NCBI RefSeq assembly: GCF_900183975.1
Contig: NZ_LT853882.1
Location: 2,163,501-2,227,500, forward strand
From: Xanthomonas fragariae
GTDB lineage: Bacteria > Pseudomonadota > Gammaproteobacteria > Xanthomonadales > Xanthomonadaceae
DNA: 64,000 nt
Direction of reading: 5' to 3'
In this document: one piece after another, positions 30,927-40,541 of the stretch
How positions within the stretch are numbered: the stretch's first letter is position 1
Layout: each line of letters starts with the position of its first letter
Made by a program: the position numbers and the translations under genes
Notes under the pieces: model-generated
What the model was told of the DNA's origin: nothing
The model's database searches: none
The model's input: only the letters and a program-made list of their open reading frames with translations

Positions 30927-32576
30927 CGAAACTACGCAGCTGATCTTGGTGGTCGTTCCCGGGATTGGGATCTCAATCTTCTTCAAGCCGCGGCGTACCC
31001 ATTCCTGCAGCAGCGACTGGTTCGGTATCCAGTATTTGTCCAGCGATGTCGGCTTGTAGCCATACGGCGGCCGCTTGAGCCAGGTGCCGCCTTGGGCGAT
31101 CTGATCGCGGGTCCAAGTGTCGGTTTGGCTGCCTGGTGGTCCGCGGTCGCTGGTGCCGTTACCTGCATCACCTGCATCGCCGGTTCCGGCGGCCACGTGG
31201 ACGCTGCCATCGGCGTCGAACATGCCGTTGCGCTGCCCGTTGGCGCTGGCTGATTCACCGTCACGGTTGCGGTTGGATTTGCTCCAATCGTCGGCACTGG
31301 CTGCCACATTCCATCCGCCGCTGCGGTCGGCAGGTTTCGGGCCAACATTGCTGCTGGTGGTCGGCTTGGACGATAAAGACCTGGCCGCTGTCGTGCTGTT
31401 GGATTGCTCGGATTTAGATGGATTGGCCTGCGCTTGCGTGGATGGCGCAGCAGTTGCCGCCGGCTGCGCGGCGGCGACAGACGAAGACGGCGCAGGCGCT
31501 GGATTTGCCGGCACCGGCACGCTCGGCAGCTCTGCGGTGCGGACCGCTAACTCGGGCATGCGAGCGATTGGCGTAATATCGCGAACGCGTGCGGTCGGCG
31601 CAGCGACTTGAGGCCGATCCGGTACAACGATAAGTTCGCGCTCACGAACCGCTGGCGCATTGGCAGACCGCACCGCAACCGTTGTGTCGGGACGTTGCAG
31701 CTCGCGCACTTGCGGCCGTTCGATCACGGTCTGGATGTCGCGTTGACGTACCTCGATCTGTGGCGCTGCCGGCTCGATCGGCCGCGGCGCCACCGTGATC
31801 GTTGGCGGTGGGGGCACGACGAAGTCGTTAGTTGCGACCGGCGTTTCGGTCACCTGCAACGGCGATTCGATCGTCACTGTCGGCACCTGTATCGTCACTT
31901 GCGGAACATTCGGTTTCATCGGTTCGCTGGCGGCCGCGATCACTGGCTCGGGCGCGATGTCCTGCGCCTGCGTAGCACTGGAACTGTCGACAGGATCAGC
32001 AGTTGGCTGTGGCGGCATCGGCGGCGATGTTTTCGGCTTGCCGGTCTGAGACGATGCACTGGACTGCGCCGAAGACGCCGCGTCACTTGAAGCCGCCTGC
32101 GTTGACGTTGCAGCAGCAGGTTGCCCTCCACTACTACCCTGCTCTGCCGCACCTTCACCAATAAAGGTCATGCGCACTCGCGATTCGTCGTCCGGCTTCG
32201 TTTCATCCGGTGCCCAACGTACCGTCACCACCCAGATCAGCATTGCAATGAGACCAAGATGGATCAGAAAACTGCCGAGCAACGCCAGCCAATGCTGCGA
32301 ACGTTGATCTTTTGGACGCGGTTCCCAGTGCTGCCACCAGAGGCTGCAAAATGCCTGAAATGGCGACAACACGGCGGCAGTGCCGACACGGTGCAGTGGC
32401 ACCGGCCGTGCCAGCAGCACATCCACCACCTGGTCGTCGTTGAACGGCGCAGCCGCGTTATCGCGATTGCACAGCCAGGTCGCCCAGCCATAAGGCAAGC
32501 CGGTGTGCGGATCGAGAACGAGCTGGCCCGGCATGCGCGCGCGCAGCGCATGCAGCAGATCGGCGGCGGTTGTCAC
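30798..32576 (-). CDS. Transmembrane repetitive (TonB-like, Pro/Ala/Thr-rich) protein
   Basis: 592 aa from GTG 32576, preferred because the open frame to 32648 would overlap nfuA. The N-terminus (LVLDPHTGLPYGWATWLCNR) is followed by one membrane helix (WLALLGSFLIHLGLIAMLIW). A long low-complexity region rich in Pro, Val, Thr and Gln follows, then a Ser/Asn/Gly-rich part and a conserved end (YKPTSLDKYWIPNQSLLQEW). The architecture recalls TonB but the C-terminus is different. Known as a conserved Xanthomonas protein; function unknown. Confidence 0.75.
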   Translation of the reverse strand: MTTAADLLHALRARMPGQLVLDPHTGLPYGWATWLCNRDNAAAPFNDDQVVDVLLARPVPLHRVGTAAVLSPFQAFCSLWWQHWEPRPKDQRSQHWLALLGSFLIHLGLIAMLIWVVTVRWAPDETKPDDESRVRMTFIGEGAAEQGSSGGQPAAATSTQAASSDAASSAQSSASSQTGKPKTSPPMPPQPTADPVDSSSATQAQDIAPEPVIAAASEPMKPNVPQVTIQVPTVTIESPLQVTETPVATNDFVVPPPPTITVAPRPIEPAAPQIEVRQRDIQTVIERPQVRELQRPDTTVAVRSANAPAVRERELIVVPDRPQVAAPTARVRDITPIARMPELAVRTAELPSVPVPANPAPAPSSSVAAAQPAATAAPSTQAQANPSKSEQSNSTTAARSLSSKPTTSSNVGPKPADRSGGWNVAASADDWSKSNRNRDGESASANGQRNGMFDADGSVHVAAGTGDAGDAGNGTSDRGPPGSQTDTWTRDQIAQGGTWLKRPPYGYKPTSLDKYWIPNQSLLQEWVRRGLKKIEIPIPGTTTKISCVVSLLQFGGGCGLSDPNLNDQPATARPPPDVPFKRELQEDNGIKK

Positions 32577-32589
32577 CGGTGACGCGAAA

Positions 32590-33189
32590 TCAGGCCGCGC
32601 TGTCGCGCGGGATATAAGGTGCGTCACCTGTGGCGTGATCGGTCGCATCGCGTACCGCGATCACGCCGGGCACACGGCCCATCAAGGTCTTTTCGATGCC
32701 CTGCTTCAAGGTGACATCGGCCATGCCGCAGCCGTGGCAACCGCCGCCAAAACGCAGCAGCACCACGCCCTCGGCCGAGACCTCTTGAACCGCCACACGT
32801 CCGCCATGCGAGGCCAGCTGCGGATTGATCTCGTTTTCCACCACCCAGCGCACGCGCTCCACCATCGATGCCGAATCTGTCGGCGCTTCGCCCTTGATCT
32901 TGGGCGCCTTGATGGTGAGCTGCTGGTTGCCGGTGGATTGGGTGACGTAGTCGATTTCGGCACCATCCATCCACGGCACGCTGGCGGCGACGACGTATAA
33001 GGTAAAGCCGTCGCAGTCGATCGCCCATTCGTCACCGCTCAACTCCGCCGGTTCGGCGAACTCGAGCCGGGCATCAGCACGTGGCGTACCTGCATCTACC
33101 GCGCTCAGGCGCACGCCCATACCGGGCACGCCCTCGCGTTCGATGAGCTTGCGGAAATAGGTTTGGGCTTTGTCGGATATCTGGATCAT
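32590..33189 (-). CDS. nfuA: Fe/S biogenesis protein NfuA
   Basis: 199 aa from ATG 33189 ([20 protein letters not shown]). An N-terminal degenerate A-type domain precedes the C-terminal Nfu domain with the cluster-binding C151-H-G-C154 ([18 protein letters not shown]). It carries 4Fe-4S clusters to target proteins. Divergent from phhB. Confidence 0.95.
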   Translation of the reverse strand: MIQISDKAQTYFRKLIEREGVPGMGVRLSAVDAGTPRADARLEFAEPAELSGDEWAIDCDGFTLYVVAASVPWMDGAEIDYVTQSTGNQQLTIKAPKIKGEAPTDSASMVERVRWVVENEINPQLASHGGRVAVQEVSAEGVVLLRFGGGCHGCGMADVTLKQGIEKTLMGRVPGVIAVRDATDHATGDAPYIPRDSAA

Positions 33190-33277
33190 GCGGGTTATTC
33201 TACCGCTCAATGCGCCCTCGCTCATGGAACACCGTGATCCTGATAGGTGCGCTGTCCGCCACCCCTGCGAGACCGTC

Positions 33278-33634
33278 ATGACCGATCTGATTCCCCTGGA
33301 ACAGGCTCATTGCCTTCCGCGCAAAGGCAGCGACCACAAGCTTGGCGAAGCGCGCCTGGCCGAACTGCTGCCGCAGGTACCCGGCTGGGAACTGGCCGAG
33401 GCCGGTACGGCGATTACGCGCACGTTCCGCTTTGTCGACTATTACCGCACCCTCGCCTTCGTCAATGCACTGGCCTGGATCGCCCACCGCGAGGACCATC
33501 ATCCAGACCTGGGCGTGCACTACGACCGCGTGGTGGTGCGCTATTCCACCCACGACGTCGGCGGGCTGAGCGAAAACGACTTCATCTGCGCAGCCAAGAC
33601 CGCACAACTCTACGATCAGGGAGCCACTGCATGA
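33278..33634 (+). CDS. phhB: Pterin-4a-carbinolamine dehydratase
   Basis: 118 aa from ATG 33278. The signature [18 protein letters not shown] and the end [16 protein letters not shown] identify the PCD/DCoH family, which regenerates tetrahydropterin after aromatic amino acid hydroxylation. The stop overlaps the next start (ATGA). Confidence 0.93.
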   Translation: MTDLIPLEQAHCLPRKGSDHKLGEARLAELLPQVPGWELAEAGTAITRTFRFVDYYRTLAFVNALAWIAHREDHHPDLGVHYDRVVVRYSTHDVGGLSENDFICAAKTAQLYDQGATA

Positions 33635-34053
33635 CCATCTATCGCGCCACCCTCGCCGGCTTGTTTATCGCCGCCGGCACCAGCGGGTGTAGCAAGTCGC
33701 AGCAGCAGGTGTCCGCGCCTGCTGTCGCGCCGACCGAGCTTGCTGCATTGAAGACGCCGCCGCCGGAATATTCGCCGCAACTTGCTTGCGCCGACATTGG
33801 CGGGACCACCGTGCTGCGTGTCGTGATCGGCGTCGAGGGCGCGCCCACCGATGTGTCGGTGTTGCAGAGCAGCGGCCAACCGGTGTTGGACGAAGCGGCG
33901 CAGAAGCGCGTGCGCGAATGGAAGTTCAAGGCCGCCACGCGCAACGGCCAGGCTGTGCCGCAGACTATCCAGGTTCCGGTCGCGTTCAAGCCGCCGGTGC
34001 CACGTCCGGACGACTGCTTCGCCATCGAAGAACGCGCGCGTCGCGGCGGCTAA
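33631..34053 (+). CDS. TonB C-terminal domain lipoprotein
   Basis: 140 aa. The signal ends in a lipobox-like GTSGC. The mature part carries a TonB C-terminal fold ([48 protein letters not shown]). Probably an envelope protein, but without a long Pro-rich spacer or membrane anchor it is not a canonical TonB. Coupled to phhB by a 4-bp overlap. Confidence 0.8.
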   Translation: MTIYRATLAGLFIAAGTSGCSKSQQQVSAPAVAPTELAALKTPPPEYSPQLACADIGGTTVLRVVIGVEGAPTDVSVLQSSGQPVLDEAAQKRVREWKFKAATRNGQAVPQTIQVPVAFKPPVPRPDDCFAIEERARRGG

Positions 34054-34556
34054 GCACGGCTGATAAAAGGTCACCGTCCTTTTCGGCCAACGGGGGCGGC
34101 AAACAGGATCACGCTGCCCAAGCACTACACGCAGATCCTGGCACCGACCGCGCTCGCTTGCTGATCGCGCAACCACCTTGGTCGCTGCAAATACCACGCG
34201 TTCGTCATCTATGCATGGCCATCCTGCACCCGCGGATGGTCGTGCGCATATCGCGCAACTGCAGTCGCGACGCTCTCCGCAGGATAGCTTTCAATCCCAC
34301 GAGGTCGTCGCGTCACATGCTTGAAGTGTCATCACACAACGTCTGGACCGCGCTTGCGGTCACCCTAGCCGCCGGACTTGCGACCGGGCTCGGCAGTCTA
34401 ATGGTGGTGTTCGCCAAGAAGCCCAATCCGCGCTTGTTGGCGTTCGGGTTGGCATTTGCCGGCGGCGCAATGGTGTATGTGTCGTTGTCGGAGTGATACG
34501 CCCAGGGTTTCCTAGACATCTCAAGGCCATAGAAAATGGTCAATTCGGAGGTGTCT

Positions 34557-34829
34557 ATGAGCAGCAAGCGGTATACGGATGAATTCAAGATCGAGGCGGT
34601 CCGGCAAGTGACCGATCGTGGTTTCAAGGTGGCAGAAGTCGCGGAGCGACTAGGTGTCACCACGCACAGCCTCTACGCCTGGCTGCGCAAGTTCGGCAAG
34701 CCTGGCGTGGTGCAGCGCGCCGAGGTGGACCAGAGCGCCGAGGTTCGGCGGCTGAAGGCAGAGTTGCGTCGAGTGACCGAGGAGCGCGACATCCTAAAAA
34801 AGGCCGCCGCGTACTTTGCCAAGGGGTAA
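34557..34829 (+). CDS. IS3-family OrfA (copy 1)
   Basis: 90 aa (MSSKRYTDEFKIEAVRQVTD). HTH region (GFKVAEVAERLGVTTHSLYA) and a C-terminal leucine-type coiled coil (VRRLKAELRRVTEERDILKK). RBS GGAGGTG. A slippery CTAAAAAAG at about 34795-34803 precedes the stop, and OrfB lies in the -1 frame, the usual arrangement for an OrfAB fusion transposase. Confidence 0.88.
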   Translation: MSSKRYTDEFKIEAVRQVTDRGFKVAEVAERLGVTTHSLYAWLRKFGKPGVVQRAEVDQSAEVRRLKAELRRVTEERDILKKAAAYFAKG

Positions 34830-34846
34830 GGGCAAAGTACGCCTTC

Positions 34847-35700
34847 ATGCAAGCCCACTGTGGGGAATTCAGGGTGTGTGCGATGTGCCGGGTATTGCGG
34901 GTCAACCGGTCGGGCTATTACGCCTGGTTGTGCTCGCCCAACAGTGAGCGCGCCAAGGAAGATGAGCGCTTGCTTGGACTGATCAAGCACCACTGGCTGG
35001 CCAGCGGCAGTGTCTGTGGGCATCGCAAGATCACCAGGGATCTGCGCGATCTGGGTGAGCGTTGCAGTCGCCATCGGGTGCATCGGCTGATGCGCACCGA
35101 GGGACTGCGTGCCCAGGTGGGCTATGGTCGCAAACCGCGCTTCCATGGAGGAATGCAGTGCAAGGCGGCGGCCAACCTGCTTGACCGACAGTTCGACGTG
35201 ACTGAGCCGGACACAGCCTGGGCGAGCGATTTCACCTTCATCCGCACGCATGAAGGCTGGATGTACCTGGCTGTTGTGATCGATCTGTTTTCCCGGCAGG
35301 TCGTCGGCTGGGCGATGCGCGATCGGGCCGACACCGAGTTGGTCGTGCAGGCCTTGTTGTCTGCGGTGTGGCGGCGCAAACCCAACGCTGGTTGCTTGGT
35401 TCATTCGGACCAAGGGTCTGTCTACACCAGCGATGACTGGCGCAGTTTCCTGGCGTCCATGGCTTGGTGTGCAGCATGAGTCGGCGTGGCAACTGCCACG
35501 ACAACGCACCCATGGAGAGCTTCTTCGGACTGCTCAAACGCGAGCGGATCAGGCGGCGGACCTATTCCACCAAGGACGCCGCTCGCGCCGAGGTATTCGA
35601 CTACATCGAGATGTTCTACAACCCCAACCGCCGCCACGGTTCAACTGGCGACCTGTCGCCTGTAGAGTTCGAGCGGCGCTACGCGCAACGAGGGTCTTGA
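34847..35700 (+). pseudogene. IS3-family OrfB transposase with 1-bp deletion (copy 1)
   Basis: Integrase core with DDE motifs: TAWASDFTFIRTHEG, then VHSDQGSVYTS, then SFFGLLKRERIRR. At about 35457 copy 1 reads GCGTCCATGGCTTGG where copy 2 reads GCGTCCCATGGCGTGG; losing one C shifts the frame before the last catalytic Glu region, giving early termination at 35479. Confidence 0.88.
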
Positions 35701-36202
35701 GGGTCTACGGAACCCTGGGCGTATCATCGCCACGTTTTCCAGCACCTACAACGACAAGCTCGGTTTCACCTTCGGTACACTGACTTTTCTGGCCGGCATG
35801 CTGTTGATCATGGTGATCGACCGCCTGGTCCCCAATCCGCACCAGAGCCTGTCCAGCGATGATCCGCAGTTTCGCGACGATAACCGAGCCTACATCCGCC
35901 GGGTCGGCTTGATGACCGCAATCGCGATTACCGCACACAACTTTCCCGAAGGCTTGGCGACCTTTTTCGCTACGCTGGAAAGCCCGGCCGTCAGCATGCC
36001 GCTCGCGTTTGCGATAACGAAGTGTTCGGCACGGTATTCGGCCTGATTTCCGGCATCATGGTGTTCTTGGCATTGGACGAATTGTTGCCGGCTGCCAAGC
36101 GCTACGCGCAAGGCCACGAGACCGTCTACGGGCTGGTGTCGGGTATGGGGACGTTGGCGATCAGCCTGGTGCTGTTCCGCTTCGCAACGCCTTAGAGCCT
36201 GT

Positions 36203-36721
36203 TCACGATCTTTTGAGTAGAAGCGCCAAGAAGGCCAGATGGATGAACTGCAAGCTGGTGTTGAGTTTGCGCTCGCAGTTCTTCCACAGCCTTCGGTTTT
36301 TCTCCAGCCAGGCAAAACTGCGCTCGACGATCCAGCGCTTGGGCATGACCTTGAAGGTGTGCAGTTCGCTGCGCTTGGCAATCTGCACCGTGAGCTGCTC
36401 GCCTAGAATCTCTCGCACGCCTTCGGCAAACGGTACTCCGGTGTAACCACTGTCGCACAGCAGGCTTTGTACATGCGTCAAGTTTGACTGACAGCGCTCC
36501 AGCGCCCGCAGCGCACCTTTGCGGTCGGTCACCTCCGCCGTCGTCACCGCGATGGCATGGGGCAACCCCTGGGTATCAACAGCGATATGCCGCTTGATGC
36601 CCGACACCTTTTTGCCCGCGTCATATCCCTTTTGCCCGGCTGTGTCCGTGTTCTTGACGCTCTGCGCGTCCACGATCAAGAACCTGCTGAAGATGTTGCG
36701 CTCCTGTTTCTGGCGGGCCAC
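36203..36721 (-). CDS. IS5-family transposase, second frame (DDE domain)
   Basis: 172 aa. DDE motifs: LIVDAQSVKNTD, LLCDSGYTGVPFAEG and RWIVERSFAWLEKNRRL. The frame is +1 relative to the first one, so it is either a programmed frameshift or an inactivating indel; the separate start is GTG. Confidence 0.78.
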   Translation of the reverse strand: MARQKQERNIFSRFLIVDAQSVKNTDTAGQKGYDAGKKVSGIKRHIAVDTQGLPHAIAVTTAEVTDRKGALRALERCQSNLTHVQSLLCDSGYTGVPFAEGVREILGEQLTVQIAKRSELHTFKVMPKRWIVERSFAWLEKNRRLWKNCERKLNTSLQFIHLAFLALLLKRS

Positions 36722-37019
36722 GCCAACCTGATTTTTTGAGCGCCCGCTCCAGCAGGCTCACTCCTTCATCGTCGCACTCGCTCCACTTGGCAAAGTACGC
36801 GTGCACGGTCCGCCACTTCGGAAAGTCGCTGGGTAGCGCTCGCCATTGGCAACCGGTTCGCAGCACGTACAACACTGCGCACCACACCTCATACATATCC
36901 ACTCGGCGTGGCTTGGTGCGCTTGCGCGCTTGTTCCAGGATCGGGAGGATGTGTTCGAAACGCTCCCGGCTCATGTCGCTCGGATAGGTTTTTTGGCGCA
37001 TCCGCAGAGTCTGCACCAA
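36621..37019 (-). CDS. IS5-family transposase, first frame
   Basis: 132 aa with the DUF4096-type N-terminal domain (WCAVLYVLRTGCQWRALPSD, WRTVHAYFAKWSECDDEG). The catalytic part is in the other frame; an A6 run (36732-36737, minus-strand CTCAAAAAATC) near the junction could serve ribosomal frameshifting. Confidence 0.8.
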   Translation of the reverse strand: MVQTLRMRQKTYPSDMSRERFEHILPILEQARKRTKPRRVDMYEVWCAVLYVLRTGCQWRALPSDFPKWRTVHAYFAKWSECDDEGVSLLERALKKSGWRGPPETGAQHLQQVLDRGRAERQEHGHSRAKGI

Positions 37020-37146
37020 TCAGGAAAGATCGTGAACAGGTTCTAAGACATTTCGAACGATGAACCGTTGCGATATCCACGCTATCTGACGGTGCGTTCG
37101 TGACGATCGGAGGTAGCAACGGTTGATCAGTATCCCGTGGGGCTGA

Positions 37147-37426
37147 TCACTGCGCGCTCAGCGCCACCTTGTAAGCATTGAATGCTCGGGCAAACTCGCC
37201 TGCCGCGATAGCGTCAGAAAACTGATGCTCCTCTTGAACGCCTCCCGGGCTGGTGAACAGCAAGCGTCCATACAAGCGTCCATACTGGACGATCGGGATT
37301 TGGTTGTTGTCCCGGAAGCGCATGTCGCGCGAGCCGTTCTTATTCACCTTTGCCCATGTCTGCCCCACGACGGCAGCGTCGGGTGGCACGACCTCATCCT
37401 CAATGAAGCGAACGACGTGGCATTGA
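37147..37426 (-). pseudogene. 3' remnant of a gene cut by the IS1478-like element
   Basis: About 92 codons (CHVVRFIEDEVVPPDAAVVG to FARAFNAYKVALSAQ) remain in frame up to the IS terminus at 37427; the 5' part is absent. The motif TWAKVNKNGSRDMRFRDNNQ with GRLLFTSPGGVQEEHQFSDA recurs in uncharacterised proteins, but I cannot name the family. Confidence 0.6.
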
Positions 37427-38930
37427 GTCGTCCCTGAAAAATCCCCTTCAAGCGCCAAGTGCCGTCGGTGACAGCGGCACGGCACTCAAGGATGACCATC
37501 CCATCGCCCGCATCCAGGCACGCAAAAACGCGATCCAGCGCAGCAGCCAGCGCAGGTTGTAGCCGGCGGCGCAGCCGAGCACGTGCAGCGCATCGCCTTG
37601 GGCACCTTTCAGCCTGCAGCGACGCAACCGGCAGTCGTCTTTCAGATGTCCGATCACCGGCTCCACCGCCTGCCGTCGCTTGATCCAGCGCCATTGCCGT
37701 CGCGTCAGCGTCTTGGCCTTGCCGCGATGCAGGACCTGCACGCCATCGACCTCGCGCCCGCGATCGCCCAGGTCCACGATCGCCACCGTCGGTTCTACGC
37801 TCACATCCTGCAGTAACCCGCGTGTCTGCTCCAGCTGCTCGGCCAAGGTATCGCCGTCGTACGGGTTGCGCGGGAAGCTGCGCGCACCCACGACCAATCC
37901 CTTGCAGGCGGTGACCGCAATGCCGACCTTGACGCCGAATTCGTACGCTTGACGCGCCTTGCCCTTGCCGATGCATTCCACTTCCGGGGCATGCAATGCG
38001 TACAGTTTTTGTTTGTCCTTCGGACGCTGCGTGTACAGCCGTTGCGCACGTTCCAGCCAGACAGCGATGCGCTCGCGCACGCCGGTGTTTACCTGATCGA
38101 GTTTGCGTTGGATGTCGCGCATGAGCCGTCCCAGCACTGTGCGTTGACGTCGCAGGATGCGCCACATCCGCTTGAACTGGCGCGCATGCGCATACCGACC
38201 TGCCTTGCGGCTCAGGGCCGGGCCTTGCCGCGCGTAGCTCTGCCGCAATCCGATGCCGTGCCGCTTGGCCAGTAACATCAGCTTCTTGCGTGCCACCTCC
38301 AGCAAACGGCTGTCGGTCGGATAGGCGATCGCCTTTTCCTGCACCGTAGTGTCCACGATCACCCGCGACAACTCGCGTGCGTCCACCGCTTGCATCGCAT
38401 GCGCGGCGTTGATGGTGTGCGCCAGCAGCTCTTCCATCCCGGCCTCACCCAGGCGCTGCCGCCAGCGCGTCAGCGAGCTGGCATCGCACGGCAAACACGT
38501 CTGGAACACGACCTCGCCAGTGAAGAACTGCCAGTACGGATTCTCCAGCCAGCGCTCGCACACCGCTTCATCGGACAGGTCGTAGGCGTGTTTGAGGTAG
38601 AGCAAACCGGCAATCAGCCGCACCGGCAATGCCGGCCGACCGCCACCGGCCTGGGTGGCCGGCAAGCGCGATGAAAGTGCTTGCTCCAACGCCGCCCACG
38701 GCATCTGTTGGCTCAGCCGCGTCAGCGGATGACGCAGATCGATCTGGTTCTCCAGCCGCGAACGAAACAACTCATCGGCGGGTCTGTCTCGGCAGCAGGA
38801 CGGCGTGTACGCATGGGCGGAAATTGCAAGAAACCAGCCTTCAGCGTAGCGAACACTGGTAGTTCTGGCACGCCGGTGCAGACATCAAGGCCTTGCGGTC
38901 GTTGGGTGGTTGGGGGTTTTCAGGGGCGAC
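37427..38930 (-). mobile_element. IS1478-like element, copy 2 (both ends present)
   Basis: 1504 bp with inverted repeats: left GTCGTCCCTGAAAAATCCCC; right end the reverse complement of GTCGCCCCTGAAAACCCCCA. No matching target duplication is seen, so the flanks may have been rearranged after insertion. Confidence 0.85.
37448..38814 (-). pseudogene. IS1478-like transposase, frameshifted near N-terminus (copy 2)
   Basis: From TTG 38770 to the stop, 440 codons are open and the C-terminal catalytic part is intact. The natural ATG (38814, MRTRRPAA) is out of frame because one A is missing at about 38788 (GCCGAGACAG against GCCGAAGACAG in copy 1). A shortened protein could be made from TTG, so activity is uncertain. 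Confidence 0.78.
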
Positions 38931-39152
38931 TAGCGAGCGTCCGCAACAGTTGCCGCCCGCACCGCGCCCGGAGTCGCGCCCGACAATGAGGAACGAGTCT
39001 CAGCAGCACACGCAGCGAATGGCTTCCCTCACCCCGCCGCGTGCTGCCCATTGCCGGCCAGCCGATCCACATCCACCGCGGCCGTATGCACCACAGCAAG
39101 CGCGCCATCACGACAGCTGAGCGATCGCGCTGGCGCAGCTGCTACGGCTGCG
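38931..39152. other. Short region between IS1478 copy 2 and rluC
   Basis: 222 bp with no convincing gene on either strand; probably debris from the IS-associated rearrangement plus the rluC 3' flank. Confidence 0.4.
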
Positions 39153-40139
39153 TCAGCGCGCCAGTTGCTCAAATACCTCTGCCAGCTCCGGCGCTAGCGG
39201 TGCACTCAACACGTACGGCGTTTTGCCGGCATCCAGCGTGAACTCCAGCGATGCCGCGTGCAGAAACAGCCGCTTCAAACCGAGCTGATCGCGCAGGCGC
39301 TTGTTCACTTCTGCCTGGCCGTATTTGTCGTCGCCCGCCACCGGATGACCCAGATGCTGGGCATGCACGCGGATCTGGTGCGTGCGGCCGGTTTCGATGC
39401 GGACTTCGCAATACGAATGCCCGCCGCGACGTTCCAGCAACGTGAAGTTGGTCAACGACGGCTTGCCGATCGCATTCACCTGTACATGCCGCTCGCCGCC
39501 CTGACGCAGCCCGATATGCAGCGGCGCATCAACGGTCATCACCCCGTCCGGCAAACGGCCGACCAACAAGGTCAGGTAGCGCTTGGTGATGCCGCGGCCT
39601 TCGACACGGTCGTCTTCGCGCATCAGCGCCTGCATCTCGGTCAGCGCCGAGCGCTTTTTGGCCACGATCAATAGACCGGAGGTATCGCGGTCGAGCCGGT
39701 GTACCAGCTCCAGGCTCTGGTTCGGTCGCAGCGCTCGCAAGGTTTCGATGGCGCCGAAGCTGATCCCGCTACCGCCATGGCTAGCGACCCCGGACGGTTT
39801 GTTGAGCGCTAGCAGGCGCGCGTCCTCGAACACGATCGCCGCTTCCAGCCGCGCCAGGAACGACGACGGTGGCGCCGCCTTGTCGCTCTCTTGGTTGACA
39901 TTCACCGGCGGGATACGCACTTCTTCGCCACCCTCGAGCTTGCGCTCGGCCTTTGCCCGCCCGCCGTTCACCCGCACCTGACCACTGCGGACCAGCTTGT
40001 AGATCAGGCTGCGCGGTGCGCCCTTAAGCTGACCAAGCAGGAAATTGTCCAGCCGCTGCCCAGTACGGTCTTCCGGAACTTTGAGAATGCGCACGCCCAC
40101 ACGGTCGGCGGGCGGCTTGGGGGACTGTGGGTCGGTCAT
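39153..40139 (-). CDS. rluC: RluC-family 23S rRNA pseudouridine synthase
   Basis: 328 aa from ATG 40139 (MTDPQSPKPPADRVGVRILK). The S4 RNA-binding domain (RLDNFLLGQLKGAPRSLIYK) precedes the catalytic domain with the active Asp in ELVHRLDRDTSGLLIVAK. RluC modifies 23S rRNA. It is divergent from rne, the usual arrangement in gamma-proteobacteria. Confidence 0.93.
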   Translation of the reverse strand: MTDPQSPKPPADRVGVRILKVPEDRTGQRLDNFLLGQLKGAPRSLIYKLVRSGQVRVNGGRAKAERKLEGGEEVRIPPVNVNQESDKAAPPSSFLARLEAAIVFEDARLLALNKPSGVASHGGSGISFGAIETLRALRPNQSLELVHRLDRDTSGLLIVAKKRSALTEMQALMREDDRVEGRGITKRYLTLLVGRLPDGVMTVDAPLHIGLRQGGERHVQVNAIGKPSLTNFTLLERRGGHSYCEVRIETGRTHQIRVHAQHLGHPVAGDDKYGQAEVNKRLRDQLGLKRLFLHAASLEFTLDAGKTPYVLSAPLAPELAEVFEQLAR

Positions 40140-40541
40140 CCGGCTCTTTAATTCTGTTACACTCGGCGAGCGAGATAAGGGTCTGATTTCGTTGGAAGTT
40201 GATTGGCCAGAAGCCTGCCTTCCGATGATTCCGGCACAGTGCGCGACCACCGTCCCCGGGGCGGCCATGTTAGCGGCTCACCGGCCTACCCAGCCATCGC
40301 CTGCGGTCTTTGGCCGTTGTGCTGAACATGTCCCGCGCGCTGCCCCGGTTTGTCCGGACTCGGCTGCCGGCCCTGAAACACCTAGAAAACTTAAGATAAG
40401 CGCTCCCGCGGCCTGCCGTGGTGTTGCAGCGCTGGAAACCCTGGTCAGGCCTGTCCGCGCGTTGCGCGAAGGGCCGACAAGCTGTTCCAGAGGCGAAACG
40501 TCACGGCGTTCCGCGCGGTAGAGCGCGTGAGGAACGCAACA
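40140..40541 (+). promoter_or_regulatory. rluC-rne intergenic region, long rne leader
   Basis: 402 bp without a gene. A -10-like TTAAGATAA lies at about 40391-40400. By analogy with E. coli, a long structured 5' leader here could mediate RNase E autoregulation; no specific structure was established. Confidence 0.4.

Larger units (their letters stand above)
34494..35726 (+). mobile_element. IS3-family element, copy 1 (inactive)
   Basis: Termini TGATACGCCCAGGGTTTCC and, inverted, GGAACCCTGGGCGTATCA. 1233 bp, one base shorter than copy 2. It inserted within zupT. No clear target duplication is seen. Confidence 0.88.
34317..36195 (+). pseudogene. zupT: ZupT-type metal transporter, interrupted by an IS and internally deleted
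   Basis: The first 59 codons (MLEVSSHNVWTALAVTLAAG to MVYVSLSE) stop at the IS3 terminus. The frame resumes after 35726 (FSSTYNDKLGFTFGTLTFLA, then TAIAITAHNFPEGLATFFAT with the family HNFPEG motif). At about 36015 a stretch corresponding to some 40 or more residues is missing and the frame changes; the end (GLISGIMVFLALDELLPAAK) is in another frame and stops at the TAG at 36193. Two independent lesions, so not a functional transporter. Confidence 0.88.
36195..37043 (-). mobile_element. IS5-family (IS427-type) element
   Basis: Terminal inverted repeats: left GAGCCTGTTCACGATCTTT, right end the reverse complement of GAACCTGTTCACGATCTTT. 849 bp flanked by TA on both sides (36193-36194 and 37044-37045), matching a 2-bp target duplication. 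It sits exactly at the zupT stop codon. Confidence 0.85.
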
